Shown: positions 15,519-24,922 of the stretch, one piece after another | How positions within the stretch are numbered: the stretch's first letter is position 1 | Layout: every line of letters begins with the position of its first letter | Source: Aequorivita viscosa | GTDB lineage: Bacteria > Bacteroidota > Bacteroidia > Flavobacteriales > Flavobacteriaceae | Direction of reading: 5' to 3' | Assembly (NCBI RefSeq): GCF_900106795.1 | Contig: NZ_FNNS01000020.1 | Coordinates: 1 to 39,016 of the forward strand | DNA: 39,016 nt | Position numbers and translations under genes: made by a program | The notes under the pieces: generated by a model | What the model was told of the DNA's origin: nothing | Database searches by the model: none | Seen by the model: only the letters and a program-made list of their open reading frames with translations

Positions 15519-17285
15519 CTAAACGACCTCTTCCTTCATAAATTGGACTTCGTACAGGTTTCTGTAAAAACCATTTTCAATTTTCAGTAATTCATTATGG
15601 TTTCCTACTTCTACAATTTTCCCAGCATCCATTACTATAATTTTATCAGCTGTTTTAATAGTTGCCAAACGGTGAGCAATAACAATAGAAGTCCGATCCT
15701 TGGTTATTTTTAAAGTCGCAGTTTGAATCATTTCTTCTGAATATGTATCTACAGAAGAAGTAGCCTCATCTAAAATTAAAATACTCGGTTTACTAACATA
15801 AGCTCTTAAAAACGAAATTAGTTGTCGTTGCCCGGACGATAGCATGCTACCACGTTCCTTTACGTTGTAATCATAACCTTCGGGAAGAGATTCAATGAAC
15901 TTATGAACACCAATTTCTTTGGCTGCCGCAATTACATCTTCTTTAGAAATATCAGGGTTATTAAGGGTAATATTGTTTAAAATTGAATCGGCAAAAAGAA
16001 AAACATCTTGCAACACTACAGCAATTTGATTTCGAAGTGAAGCCAATTTGTAATCTTTTACCGAGATATCATCAATCAATATTTCGCCGCTGTCTATTTC
16101 ATAAAAACGATTCAAAAGATTGATAATAGTTGTTTTTCCAGCTCCTGTAGAACCCACAATAGCTACGGTTTCACCAGGGTTTGCGATAAACGAAATTCCC
16201 TTTATTACTTCTTCATCTGGGTTATATCCAAAATGAACATTTTTAAACTCAATTTTACCGTTAGTATTGGTATAATCTATCGTACCCGTATCGGCAATAT
16301 GCGATTTGGTATCTAAGATTCCAAAAACCCTATTGGCAGCAACCATACCCATTTGTAGGGTATTGAACTTATCGGCAATTTGTCGCAACGGTCTAAAAAG
16401 CATTTCTGCATATTGAATGAACGCTGTAATAATACCTAAGGTTACAAAACCGCCCCCAATAACATTTAGACCTCCGTACCAAACAACCAAACCTGTTGCT
16501 ATAGCCCCGGCCATTTCTGCAATTGGAAAGAAAATCGAGTTATACCACACGGTTTTAATCCAGGCTTTTCTGTGGCTTTTATTTATTTCGGTAAAACGAT
16601 CATATTCTGTTTTTTCACGAGTAAAAATCTGAACTATTTTCATACCCGTTAAACGTTCCTGCACGAAAGAATTTAAGTTAGCAACTTGGTTCCTCACATC
16701 TTCAAAAGCAACCTTCATCGCTTTTTGAAAAACCCGTGTTGCATAAAGAATAAACGGTAAAACGATAAAAACAATCAATGATAATCGCCAACTTTGTGTA
16801 AGCATAAACCCAGCTATTACTATCATTTTCAACAAATCGCTTATTATCATAAACAAGCCTTCACTAAAAATACTGGATATTGTTTCCACATCATTAACCG
16901 CTCGCGTAGTTAATCGCCCTACAGCACTTTTATCAAAATACTTCATTCTGAAGCTCATCATAAGTCGGAATAACTTCTGACGTAGATCACGAATTACACT
17001 TTGACCGAGCCAGTTGGCATAGAAAATAAAGGCAAATTGAAAAATGACCTCTAGCATTAAGACCACTAGCATCAAAATGACGTATTTCATAAAGCCTTCC
17101 CCATCTTGTGGAACAATGGAGTCGTCAATCGCCAATTTTAATAGGAATGGCCGCAATACAGCTAGCCCAGACATTATAATTGCTGCTAAGGCTACAAAAT
17201 AAAATGCCAAACGGTACGGCTTTGTAAATGCCAACAACCGTCTAAACAGTTTAAAATCGAATGCGTTACCTGTGTTTTTTGACAC
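15519..17285 (-). CDS. ABC exporter, fused permease-ATPase (MsbA/MDR type)
   Basis: 588 aa half-transporter working as a dimer in the inner membrane. TM domain ~20-310 with six helices and the cytoplasmic coupling region SFVQERLTGMKIVQIFTREK. The nucleotide-binding domain from ~340 has Walker A GSTGAGKTT, Q-loop VLQDVFLFADS, signature LSSGQRQL (S in place of the more usual G at the third position), Walker B ILILDEAT and switch His IAHRLAT. The substrate could be lipid or drug; the sequence does not decide. It stands alone, with truA 110 bases upstream on the same strand. Confidence 0.92.
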   Translation of the reverse strand: MSKNTGNAFDFKLFRRLLAFTKPYRLAFYFVALAAIIMSGLAVLRPFLLKLAIDDSIVPQDGEGFMKYVILMLVVLMLEVIFQFAFIFYANWLGQSVIRDLRQKLFRLMMSFRMKYFDKSAVGRLTTRAVNDVETISSIFSEGLFMIISDLLKMIVIAGFMLTQSWRLSLIVFIVLPFILYATRVFQKAMKVAFEDVRNQVANLNSFVQERLTGMKIVQIFTREKTEYDRFTEINKSHRKAWIKTVWYNSIFFPIAEMAGAIATGLVVWYGGLNVIGGGFVTLGIITAFIQYAEMLFRPLRQIADKFNTLQMGMVAANRVFGILDTKSHIADTGTIDYTNTNGKIEFKNVHFGYNPDEEVIKGISFIANPGETVAIVGSTGAGKTTIINLLNRFYEIDSGEILIDDISVKDYKLASLRNQIAVVLQDVFLFADSILNNITLNNPDISKEDVIAAAKEIGVHKFIESLPEGYDYNVKERGSMLSSGQRQLISFLRAYVSKPSILILDEATSSVDTYSEEMIQTATLKITKDRTSIVIAHRLATIKTADKIIVMDAGKIVEVGNHNELLKIENGFYRNLYEVQFMKEEVV

Positions 17286-17314
17286 TTTTATTTTTAATTA
17301 TTTAATTTGAAAAC

Positions 17315-17334
17315 GGTCTGTTTTAATTCAGACC
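17315..17334 (-). terminator. Weak hairpin between truA and the ABC exporter
   Basis: Six-bp stem GGTCTG / CAGACC with an 8-base AT loop; on the minus strand it is followed by GTTTTC. It could attenuate or end transcription from truA, but the T tract is poor. Confidence 0.35.
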
Positions 17335-17395
17335 TAAGAATCAGTTTCAAAGCTATGCTGCTATTTAATCTTAAAAAAAATGGCCTCATTGCTAT

Positions 17396-18145
17396 TTATT
17401 TATTCAGAAATATATTTTCGGGATAAATTACTTTTTTTAAATATAATCCGTGGGCTGGTGCTGAGGCACCCGCTTCTCCCCTATTTTTACTTTTTAATAT
17501 TTTCTGAAACGCCTCTAAGGTGGTTTTTCCAAAGCCTACGTCCAATAACGTTCCAACTATCGCACGGACCATATTTCGCAAAAAACGATCTGCCGCAATT
17601 GTGAATAGTAATGAATTCCCGTTAGATTCCCAATAAGCTTTTTCGATTTTACAATTGTACGTTTTTACATCGGATTTTGACCGCGAAAAGCATTGAAAAT
17701 CGTTATGGTACAATAACGATTGTGCAGCTTCATTCATTAAATGTACATTCGGTCTGTTGTAAAGTTGATAGGCAAAATCCTGTGAAAACGGATCTTTCCC
17801 GAGTGCTATTCGATATTCATATGCTCTTTGAATTGCATCAAATCGCGCATGGGCATCAGATTTAACGTGTACGATACGTTTAACTGAAATATCATTGGGG
17901 AGAAAAGAATTAATCTTAAATACAAATTGCTCATTATTTTTGAGGTCTTCAAAATCAAAATGCGCAAATAGTTGTTTTGCGTGTACGCCAGTATCTGTTC
18001 TTCCCGCTCCCATTATTTTAATTTCTTTCCGAAGTAAAGTTGATAGCGTTTCTTCCAAAACTTGTTGTACGCTAATCTGTTTGGGTTGGCGTTGCCATCC
18101 ATAATACCCTTTCCCGTTATATGCTATTTCAATAAAATACCGCAA
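17396..18145 (-). CDS. truA: tRNA pseudouridine(38-40) synthase TruA
   Basis: 249 aa. Isomerises uridines 38-40 in the anticodon arm of many tRNAs. N-terminal YNGKGYYGWQRQ, the catalytic block MGAGRTDTGVHAK with D51 as nucleophile, then the family motifs HARFDAIQRAYEYRI and FLRNMVRAIVGTLLDVG. Length is standard. The last gene in its unit before the ABC exporter. A TAATTTTG box (18168-18175, minus) lies 22 bases upstream. Confidence 0.95.
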   Translation of the reverse strand: MRYFIEIAYNGKGYYGWQRQPKQISVQQVLEETLSTLLRKEIKIMGAGRTDTGVHAKQLFAHFDFEDLKNNEQFVFKINSFLPNDISVKRIVHVKSDAHARFDAIQRAYEYRIALGKDPFSQDFAYQLYNRPNVHLMNEAAQSLLYHNDFQCFSRSKSDVKTYNCKIEKAYWESNGNSLLFTIAADRFLRNMVRAIVGTLLDVGFGKTTLEAFQKILKSKNRGEAGASAPAHGLYLKKVIYPENIFLNK

Positions 18146-18167
18146 TTTATTGTTATTTCAGAATTTG

Positions 18168-18175
18168 CAAAATTA
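18168..18175 (-). promoter_or_regulatory. Candidate -7 box for truA (TAATTTTG)
   Basis: Exact TAnnTTTG match on the minus strand, 22 bases before the truA start. No clear -33 TTTG at the usual distance, so only moderately supported. Confidence 0.4.
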
Positions 18176-18306
18176 CGATTTTAGTTTAGGAGTTTCAGGC
18201 ATTAGAAGTTTAAAAGTTTTCCCAATTATAGCAGAGTCTGCTTTATTAACGGGATGAAACCAAAATAATAAATATCTTCGCAATTCTGTAATTTCAATAT
18301 TCTATT

Positions 18307-18801
18307 TTGAAGAAAATTCTGCTACTTAGCGACACCCATAGTTATATAGACGATAAAATTTTAAAGCACGTTAAACAAGCCGATGAAGTTTGGCATGCTG
18401 GTGATATTGGTGATCTTTCGGTTACCTATGCCATAAAAGAACTTAAACCTCTACGTGCTGTGTATGGTAATATAGATAGTAAAGAGGCGCGGATGGAATT
18501 TCCACTTCACAATCGTTTTATGTGTGAAGGTGTTGATGTATGGATTACCCATATTGGTGGTTATCCAGGGCGGTACAACCCTTCTATTAGACAAGAAATT
18601 TATACCAATCCTCCAAAGATTTTTATTTGTGGGCATTCCCATATTCTGAAAGTTATGCACGACAAAACAACTGGGTTACTGCATATGAATCCAGGTGCCG
18701 TAGGAAAACACGGGTTTCACAAGGTGCGAACGATGCTACGATTTGAAATTGATGGAGAAGTAATTCAGAATTTAGAAGTTATTGAGTTCGAACTTCGGTA
18801 A
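18307..18801 (+). CDS. Metallophosphoesterase, YfcE/MJ0936 type
   Basis: 164 aa, compact calcineurin-like phosphoesterase. The metal-binding set is complete: D8 and H10 (LLSDTHS), D33 (HAGDIGD), N55 (YGNIDS), H82 (WITHIGG), and the pair in CGHSH near 111-113. Such enzymes are phosphodiesterases with broad activity in vitro; the natural substrate is unknown. The start is TTG at 18307 (MKKILLLSDTHS), the only start that fits the family N-terminus. A TATCTTCG sequence at 18273-18280 might be its -7 box. Confidence 0.92.
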   Translation: MKKILLLSDTHSYIDDKILKHVKQADEVWHAGDIGDLSVTYAIKELKPLRAVYGNIDSKEARMEFPLHNRFMCEGVDVWITHIGGYPGRYNPSIRQEIYTNPPKIFICGHSHILKVMHDKTTGLLHMNPGAVGKHGFHKVRTMLRFEIDGEVIQNLEVIEFELR

Positions 18802-18970
18802 GAATTTACATTTGCTGGGCAAAGAAGAATTCACTCAGCTACCTTGGCCTAAACAAGTAATTGAAATTCTTATTAAGAAACTAAGCTTCCCTTGATCTAA
18901 AACGGGATTTACTATTTTCTTGATAATTAGCTTAATTAGAGGTGGACATCTTTTCAAAACTAAAAACAAA

Positions 18971-19003
18971 AAACCCTCAAAGATGGCGTTCTCTGAGGGT
19001 TTT
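18971..19003. terminator. Bidirectional terminator between phosphoesterase and DUF4293 genes
   Basis: Stem AAACCCTCA / TGAGGGTTT with a 14-base loop. On the minus strand a T-rich tail follows, strong for the DUF4293 gene whose stop is at 19026. On the plus strand the T run is only four bases and would act more weakly for the phosphoesterase gene. Confidence 0.75.
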
Positions 19004-19025
19004 GCACTAATATACCAAGATTGGT

Positions 19026-19436
19026 TTACCGTAAACGATCAACAGATTTTACGAGGTCCTCATCCCTTTTAATGGCCTTATTGGCCAGCACTAAAAACAC
19101 GATAGAAATGATGGGAATAAAAACCCCAATACCCTTCTCTGAAACCAAAGTCTCTCCGGATAAAGTGAGCGATCTGTAAACGAAAACTCCTAGTAATACA
19201 AAATTTAATAATATGTTTAAACGGTTGATCACAAATTGTGATTGTCGTTTTTTAAAGCTAAAAATTGAAACAATTGCAAAAATAATAGAAAGAAAAATCA
19301 ATCCAAAAATTAATGGTTCACTGCGTTCTATTAGTACAGAACCATCTTCTCCTAAAATTGTAGGAAACCATATAAACAGTGCTGCCATTACCAAGGCAGA
19401 AACAATTAAATATAGGGTTTGTATGCGCTGAATCAT
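19026..19436 (-). CDS. DUF4293 membrane protein
   Basis: 136 aa, a Bacteroidota-specific family of unknown function. It starts MIQRIQTLYLIVSALVMAALF and has four TM helices: ~8-26, ~42-60, ~70-88 and ~102-120, with a basic cytosolic tail (RDEDLVKSVDRLR). Gene position next to rho, divergent from it, is a recurring arrangement in flavobacteria as I recall. A TATTTTTG promoter box lies 23 bases upstream and a strong terminator just after it, so it is its own transcription unit. Confidence 0.9.
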   Translation of the reverse strand: MIQRIQTLYLIVSALVMAALFIWFPTILGEDGSVLIERSEPLIFGLIFLSIIFAIVSIFSFKKRQSQFVINRLNILLNFVLLGVFVYRSLTLSGETLVSEKGIGVFIPIISIVFLVLANKAIKRDEDLVKSVDRLR

Positions 19437-19459
19437 CTTTTAAAAAATCAATTGTGTGG

Positions 19460-19497
19460 CAAAAATACTGTTTCTTTTTAGAAAAAATACCCACAAA
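19460..19497 (-). promoter_or_regulatory. Promoter of the DUF4293 gene
   Basis: Minus-strand TATTTTTG (19460-19467) matches the TAnnTTTG -7 box exactly. TTTG at 19494-19497 could be the -33 element, although its 26-base spacing is longer than the usual ~19-22. The leader would be about 20 bases. Confidence 0.5.
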
Positions 19498-19637
19498 ATT
19501 TAATTTATTATCGTATCATTGCAGTATCTATGTGTAACCAATTCAATCAAGGTTACTTAGTCTTCAAAAAAACTTTCAACGTACTTGCCTTCTCAAAGGA
19601 AATTTATAGTATAAACTTAAACTACACGATTTTTTAG

Positions 19638-21329
19638 ATGTTTGAAATATCAGAATTAAAGAGTAAAAAGCTACCTGAGCTTCAGGAGATAGCAAAAGAA
19701 CTTAATGTGCCTAAATATCGCACTCAAAAAAAACTTGACTTGGTGTATCAAATTCTTGATTACCAAGCTGCCAATCCCAAGGCAGTTGAAGCTGTAATAA
19801 AGACAGAAGACCCTAAGCCTGAGACTAAAAAACCAGAGCAAAAGGCTACCCCTCCTGCAAAAAGTAATCCTAAGAAAGATTCTAAACCGCGTACCCAAGC
19901 GACTGATAGTAGGAACAAAAAATCACAGCCTCACAAACAGCATCAATCTAAAAAGAGTGATGATTCCGATAAAAAAACATCGGATGACAAACGCGGATCT
20001 CAAGATAAATCATCAAGCGACAAGAAATCGCATCATCATCAAAAATCAAGCTCTAGCGACCAGGACAACAGACAAAAGCACCAGCGCTCAGACAATAACA
20101 ATAATGACAACCGTCACAAACACCAATCCAATAAACATAAGGATGGGAATGTGCACGATAACAAAAACGGGAATAAAGACTCTCGAAATCGTTACCGCGA
20201 ACCGGATTATGAATTCGACGGTATAATAGAAAGTGAAGGTGTTTTAGACATTATGCAAGATGGTTACGGCTTTTTGCGTTCTAGCGACTACAATTATCTA
20301 TCTTCCCCTGATGATATTTATGTATCCCAATCTCAAATTCGTTTATTCGGGTTAAAAACAGGAGATACCGTTCTAGGCGAAGTACGCCCTCCAAAAGAAG
20401 GTGAAAAATACTTTCCATTAATTAAAGTGAATAAAATAAACGGTTTAAGTCCTAACGTGGTTCGAGATCGCGTTTCATTTGAACACTTAACACCGCTTTT
20501 CCCACAGGAAAAATTTAATATTGCCGATAAACGAAGTACAATATCTACAAGAATTATCGACCTGTTTGCCCCTATTGGCAAAGGGCAACGTGGAATGATT
20601 GTTTCGCAACCTAAGACAGGGAAAACAATGTTGCTTAAAGATATTGCAAATGCAATTGCGGCAAATCATCCTGAAGTTTATCAAATTATTCTGCTTATCG
20701 ATGAACGCCCTGAAGAGGTTACCGATATGCAACGTAATGTAAGCGGCGAAGTAGTTGCCTCAACCTTTGATAAAGAAGCTACTGAACACGTTCGTGTGGC
20801 AAACCTTGTTATCGATAAAGCTAAAAGATTGGTAGAATGTGGTCACGATGTTGTAATTCTTCTTGACTCTATTACACGTTTGGCGAGAGCATACAACACA
20901 GTGCAACCTGCTAGTGGTAAAATATTGAGTGGTGGTGTTGATGCAAACGCACTTCACAAACCAAAAAGATTTTTTGGTGCTGCAAGAAACATCGAAAACG
21001 GTGGTTCGTTAAGTATAATCGCCACAGCATTGACCGATACTGGCTCTAAAATGGACGAGGTTATCTTTGAAGAGTTTAAAGGAACTGGAAACATGGAGCT
21101 TCAATTAGATAGAAAAATATCGAACCGAAGAATTTTTCCAGCTATTGACCTAACGTCTTCAAGTACCAGGCGTGATGACTTGTTGCTAGACGATAACACA
21201 ATTCAACGTATGTGGGTTTTACGCAAGTATTTAGCAGATATGAACCCTGTGGAAGCAATGGAATTCATAAATGACAGAATCAAGCAAACCAAAAACAACG
21301 AAGAATTCCTTATTTCGATGAACGGATAA
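19638..21329 (+). CDS. rho: Transcription termination factor Rho with long disordered insertion
   Basis: 563 aa, against about 420 in E. coli. Residues 1-45 are the Rho N-terminal helical domain ([18 protein letters not shown]). Residues ~55-190 are a low-complexity, polar insert rich in Lys, Ser, Asp, His, Asn and Gln. The RNA-binding cold-shock-like domain follows at ~195-270 ([16 protein letters not shown]), then the RecA-type ATPase with P-loop QPKTGKTM (~324-331), Walker [17 protein letters not shown], the Q-loop [20 protein letters not shown], and the R-loop. It is an RNA-dependent hexameric helicase that ends transcription. Such inserts are usual in Bacteroidota; in Bacteroides one has been reported to drive condensate formation. 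Confidence 0.97.
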   Translation: MFEISELKSKKLPELQEIAKELNVPKYRTQKKLDLVYQILDYQAANPKAVEAVIKTEDPKPETKKPEQKATPPAKSNPKKDSKPRTQATDSRNKKSQPHKQHQSKKSDDSDKKTSDDKRGSQDKSSSDKKSHHHQKSSSSDQDNRQKHQRSDNNNNDNRHKHQSNKHKDGNVHDNKNGNKDSRNRYREPDYEFDGIIESEGVLDIMQDGYGFLRSSDYNYLSSPDDIYVSQSQIRLFGLKTGDTVLGEVRPPKEGEKYFPLIKVNKINGLSPNVVRDRVSFEHLTPLFPQEKFNIADKRSTISTRIIDLFAPIGKGQRGMIVSQPKTGKTMLLKDIANAIAANHPEVYQIILLIDERPEEVTDMQRNVSGEVVASTFDKEATEHVRVANLVIDKAKRLVECGHDVVILLDSITRLARAYNTVQPASGKILSGGVDANALHKPKRFFGAARNIENGGSLSIIATALTDTGSKMDEVIFEEFKGTGNMELQLDRKISNRRIFPAIDLTSSSTRRDDLLLDDNTIQRMWVLRKYLADMNPVEAMEFINDRIKQTKNNEEFLISMNG

Positions 21330-21358
21330 CGAAGAAAACATTTCTTTATAAATTTAAA

Positions 21359-21396
21359 AACTCCTTCGGATACGCTAATCTTGAAGGGGTTTTTTG
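21359..21396 (+). terminator. Intrinsic terminator after rho
   Basis: Stem CTCCTTC (21361-21367) / GAAGGGG (21383-21389) with one G-T pair, a 15-base loop, then six Ts. It lies 30 bases after the rho stop. Confidence 0.75.
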
Positions 21397-21504
21397 ATTT
21401 GTAAAACATTGAAAATTTGAAAATTTACACTTTCTGAAATTATATTCCCACAAACTTTTTAAACTCATATACGCAATTTCCAAAACGCTTTATATCTTTA
21501 CCCT

Positions 21505-23022
21505 ATGAATAAAAAAGTACTTTTAATGATTCTCGATGGATGGGGAATCACGCAAGATCCAGCTGTTTCTGCAATTGCACAGGCAGACACACCATTTATA
21601 GATTCACTTTATAAAAAATATCCACACGCGCAGTTGCTAACCGATGGATTAAACGTGGGTCTGCCGAAAGGTCAGATGGGTAATAGTGAAGTCGGACATA
21701 TGAATTTGGGCGCTGGTAGAATTGTTTATCAAGACCTGGCAAAAATAAATTTAGCTGTAGCAAATGCAACGCTACAAAATGAACCAGAACTTCAAAAAGC
21801 GTTTCAATATGCTAAGACAAATAATAAAAAAATTCACTTTTTAGGACTTGTTTCTAACGGGGGTGTTCACTCACATATCGATCATTTAAAAGGATTGTTA
21901 ACGGCGGCACAAGAAGAAGGTGTTACAAATATGTATGTTCACGCCTTTACCGATGGCCGCGATGTAGACCCGCATTCTGGGAAAGGATTTATCGCCGATT
22001 TACAAAGTCACTTAGAAAAAACAGGCGGAAAACTTGCATCTATCATAGGTCGTTATTACGGGATGGATCGTGACAGGCGTTGGGAACGTGTAAAAAAAGC
22101 GTATGATTTACTGCGCTTTGGAAAAGGCAGTCCGTCTACCAATGCAATTCAAAGCATTACGGACAGTTATGCTGAAGGAATTACAGATGAATTTATTGAG
22201 CCAATTTCAATAGTGAATTCGGAAGGACAGCCAACCGCAACTATTAATGATGATGACGTAGTTATTTTTTTCAATTTTAGAACAGATCGCGGCAGACAAC
22301 TTACGGAGGTCTTAACCCAGAAAAACTATGAAGATTATGGGATGAATACCCTCCCGCTCTATTTTGTAACACTTACTAATTATGATGATTCTTTTGAGAA
22401 TATTCACGTGGTATACAAGAAAGACAACTTAAATAACACGTTGGGAGAAGTTCTGGAAAGAAATGGGAAGAAGCAAATTCGTATTGCTGAAACTGAAAAA
22501 TATCCACACGTTACTTTTTTCTTTTCAGGCGGTAGGGAAATTCCTTTTGAAGGTGAAAAACGTATTTTATGCCCCTCACCTGCTGTTGCAACCTACGATT
22601 TAAAACCTGAAATGAGCGCGTACGATCTTCGGGATATGATTTTGCCAGAGATAGATAATAAAACTTCGGATTTTATCTGTTTAAACTTTGCAAATCCAGA
22701 TATGGTTGGGCATACAGGAGTTTTTGAAGCGGCAGTAAAAGCTTGCGAAACGGTAGACAGCTGCACCAAAAGTGTGGTAGAAAAAGCGCTGGAAAACGGA
22801 TATACAACTATAATAATTGCAGATCACGGAAATAGCGAGTCTATGATAAACCCAGATGGCTCACCTAATACCGCTCATACCACCAATCCAGTCCCTATTA
22901 TTATAGTGGACGATGAAATTGAATATGTGCAAAATGGAATTTTAGGAGATATTGCGCCAACAATCCTTCATATAATGGGCATTGAAAAACCAGAAATAAT
23001 GGATCGTAATTCGTTGGTTTAA
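21505..23022 (+). CDS. gpmI: 2,3-bisphosphoglycerate-independent phosphoglycerate mutase
   Basis: 505 aa, alkaline phosphatase superfamily. Converts 3- to 2-phosphoglycerate through a phosphoserine intermediate, using two Mn2+. D11 (LMILDGWG) and S61 (QMGNSEVGHMNLGAGR) are the first metal ligand and the catalytic serine. HAFTDGRDVDPHSG, YGMDRDRRWERVKKAY and IADHGNSE follow in the proper order; the last provides metal ligands. The start ATG at 21505 is right for the family. The sequence TATCTTTA at 21493-21500 just upstream resembles a -7 box, which would make the mRNA leaderless. Confidence 0.97.
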   Translation: MNKKVLLMILDGWGITQDPAVSAIAQADTPFIDSLYKKYPHAQLLTDGLNVGLPKGQMGNSEVGHMNLGAGRIVYQDLAKINLAVANATLQNEPELQKAFQYAKTNNKKIHFLGLVSNGGVHSHIDHLKGLLTAAQEEGVTNMYVHAFTDGRDVDPHSGKGFIADLQSHLEKTGGKLASIIGRYYGMDRDRRWERVKKAYDLLRFGKGSPSTNAIQSITDSYAEGITDEFIEPISIVNSEGQPTATINDDDVVIFFNFRTDRGRQLTEVLTQKNYEDYGMNTLPLYFVTLTNYDDSFENIHVVYKKDNLNNTLGEVLERNGKKQIRIAETEKYPHVTFFFSGGREIPFEGEKRILCPSPAVATYDLKPEMSAYDLRDMILPEIDNKTSDFICLNFANPDMVGHTGVFEAAVKACETVDSCTKSVVEKALENGYTTIIIADHGNSESMINPDGSPNTAHTTNPVPIIIVDDEIEYVQNGILGDIAPTILHIMGIEKPEIMDRNSLV

Positions 23023-23053
23023 ATTTATGTTTCGTCGTATATGACTATACTTA

Positions 23054-24007
23054 TTATTTAAAGAATGAATCTACGAATTCAAATTTATTGAATACCTGAA
23101 GATCCTCGATTCCTTCACCTACTCCAATATATTTTACAGGAATTTGAAATTGGTCGCTGATACCTATCACCACACCACCTTTTGCAGTGCCATCTAGTTT
23201 TGTAACCGCTAAAGAAGTAACTTCTGTTGCCGCAGTAAAATGTTTGGCTTGTTCAAATGCGTTTTGGCCTGTAGAACCATCAAGTACTAAAAGCACTTCA
23301 TGTGGGGCGTCAGGAACAACTTTTTGCATTACTTTTTTAATCTTGGTCAGCTCGTTCATCAGGTTTATTTTGTTGTGAAGACGACCTGCGGTATCAATAA
23401 TAATTACATCGGCGTTGTTGGAAACACCACTTTTTAAAGTATCAAAAGCAACACTAGCAGGATCACTACCCATGCTTTGCTTCACTATGGGCACATTAGT
23501 TCTATCTGCCCAAATTTGTAATTGATCTATTGCAGCTGCACGAAAAGTATCTGCAGCACCTAGCACTACATTTTTTCCAGCTTTTTTAAATTGATAGGCT
23601 AACTTTCCTATTGTAGTTGTTTTTCCAACGCCATTAACGCCTACGACCATTATAACATAGGGTTTCTTATTCGCGGGAATTTCAAATTCGGTTGCATTTC
23701 CAGCATCTATTTCGCTTAAGAGCCCTGCAATTTCTTCACGAAGAATTCTATTAAGCTCGTCTGTACCAAGATATTTATCCCTGGCAACTCGCTCTTCAAT
23801 TCTATCAATTATTTTAAGCGTAGTATTTACACCCACATCACTTGAAACAAGAACTTCCTCAAGGTTGTCTAACACATCGTCATCAACCTTGTTTTTTCCA
23901 GCAACAGCTTTGCTCAACTTATCAAAAAAGGAAGTTTTTGATTTTTCCAGACCCTTATCTAGGGTTTCTTTTTTCTCCTTCGAAAATATTTTTTTAAAAA
24001 AGCTCAT
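23054..24007 (-). CDS. ftsY: Signal recognition particle receptor FtsY
   Basis: 317 aa, short FtsY without the long acidic A domain of enterobacteria. The N-terminal basic stretch (MSFFKKIFSKEKKE) is likely the membrane-targeting helix. N domain to ~110; G domain from ~115 with G1 GVNGVGKTTTIGKLA, G2 DTFRAAAIDQL, G3 DTAGRLHNK, G4 TKLDGTAKGG and the closing GVGEGIEDL. It docks SRP-bound ribosomes at the membrane. The gene follows rpmB, rpmG and DUF4295 on the same strand; a weak hairpin at 24144-24173 separates it from them. Confidence 0.96.
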   Translation of the reverse strand: MSFFKKIFSKEKKETLDKGLEKSKTSFFDKLSKAVAGKNKVDDDVLDNLEEVLVSSDVGVNTTLKIIDRIEERVARDKYLGTDELNRILREEIAGLLSEIDAGNATEFEIPANKKPYVIMVVGVNGVGKTTTIGKLAYQFKKAGKNVVLGAADTFRAAAIDQLQIWADRTNVPIVKQSMGSDPASVAFDTLKSGVSNNADVIIIDTAGRLHNKINLMNELTKIKKVMQKVVPDAPHEVLLVLDGSTGQNAFEQAKHFTAATEVTSLAVTKLDGTAKGGVVIGISDQFQIPVKYIGVGEGIEDLQVFNKFEFVDSFFK

Positions 24008-24143
24008 CTTTTAGTCGTGGGTTCTAAGATTGGGAGTGTTAAACATTTATACTAAATTTTATCACTACTAATTAATTTCCAATAGGAAACAACATTCAAA
24101 CAGCATTAAATGACTTAATAACGATAATAAAGTACGAAAATAC

Positions 24144-24173
24144 GAAAAGCCACCTTCGTAAAAAAGTGGCTTC
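24144..24173 (-). terminator. Hairpin between DUF4295 and ftsY
   Basis: Stem AAGCCAC / GTGGCTT with a 12-base loop; on the minus strand it is followed by TTCGTATTTTC, a poor T tract. It may partly terminate the ribosomal gene unit and lower ftsY expression relative to it. Confidence 0.45.
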
Positions 24174-24194
24174 CTCCAAAAAGTTTTTGGCAGG

Positions 24195-24347
24195 TTATTT
24201 TTTGTTCAACCAGTCGTTTACTAATTCAGGTGCCATTACAGCTTCTGTAAAAGTATATGCACCAGATTTTTCTGACTTTACCATTTTAATAGCTTTAGTC
24301 AAACGCTTTGAACCTGTTTGTAACGATGCTACGGATTTCTTTGCCAT
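24195..24347 (-). CDS. DUF4295 small protein
   Basis: 50 aa, beginning MAKKSVASLQTGSKRLTKA and ending in VNDWLNKK. This basic micro-protein is conserved across Bacteroidota immediately after the L28/L33 genes. Function is not known; the location and charge suggest a ribosome-associated role. It begins 47 bases after rpmG. Confidence 0.93.
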   Translation of the reverse strand: MAKKSVASLQTGSKRLTKAIKMVKSEKSGAYTFTEAVMAPELVNDWLNKK

Positions 24348-24393
24348 GTCTATATTTTTTATTTGATACGTTCACGAAAGTGAAAATATCCAA

Positions 24394-24576
24394 TTATTTA
24401 ATCTCCTTATGGACAGTCATTTTTTTAAGAATTGGATTAAATTTCTTTAACTCCATTCTGTCCGGGGTGTTTTTTTTATTTTTTGTTGTAATGTAACGAG
24501 AAGTTCCTGGTTTTCCAGTTTCCTTATGCTCTGTGCACTCAAGAATTACTTGAACTCTATTTCCTTTTTTGGCCAT
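24394..24576 (-). CDS. rpmG: 50S ribosomal protein bL33
   Basis: 60 aa with the family pattern [40 protein letters not shown] in brief: start [15 protein letters not shown], middle [13 protein letters not shown], end HKEIK. Only one Cys, so a non-zinc C- form. It is 27 bases from rpmB and co-transcribed with it. Confidence 0.97.
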   Translation of the reverse strand: MAKKGNRVQVILECTEHKETGKPGTSRYITTKNKKNTPDRMELKKFNPILKKMTVHKEIK

Positions 24577-24603
24577 TGTAAGGGACTTTATTGGTTATAG
24601 CAA

Positions 24604-24843
24604 TTATTTGGTCAAAAAGCCTTTTACGCGGGCTTCTTTGATGACCGCGGAAATACCTTTTTTATTGATATTTTTAATAGCTGAAGCAGATACCCTCAAG
24701 GTAATCCATTTATCTTCTTCTGGGATGTAAAAGCGTTTTTTCAACAAGTTTACATCAAACTTACGTTTACTTTTGTTCATTGCGTGCGACACGTTGTTCC
24801 CAACCATCGCCTTCTTTCCGGTAAGCTCACAAACTCTAGACAT
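24604..24843 (-). CDS. rpmB: 50S ribosomal protein bL28
   Basis: 79 aa. Starts MSRVCELTGKKAMVGNNVSH, with RRF-like basic middle (NKSKRKFDVNLLKKRFY), and the VSASAIKNINKKGIS loop. Typical length. First gene of the rpmB-rpmG-DUF4295(-ftsY) unit, driven by the good promoter at 24882-24912. Confidence 0.97.
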   Translation of the reverse strand: MSRVCELTGKKAMVGNNVSHAMNKSKRKFDVNLLKKRFYIPEEDKWITLRVSASAIKNINKKGISAVIKEARVKGFLTK

Positions 24844-24881
24844 TTCCTTAACTTAATTTTGAGTTATTTTTAAACAAGGTG

Positions 24882-24912
24882 CAAATTTAAACATTTTTAT
24901 CGTGTTGTACAA
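24882..24912 (-). promoter_or_regulatory. Promoter of the rpmB-rpmG-DUF4295 unit
   Basis: Minus strand TTG (24910-24912), 20-base spacer, TAAATTTG (24882-24889): a full match to the Bacteroidota housekeeping promoter. The start of transcription would lie near 24876, 33 bases ahead of rpmB. Confidence 0.72.
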
Positions 24913-24922
24913 GAAAAGGAAA

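Noticed and set aside
24166-24366. Plus-strand 66-codon frame opposite DUF4295
   Set aside because: The reverse strand encodes the conserved 50-aa DUF4295 protein; this is its antisense.
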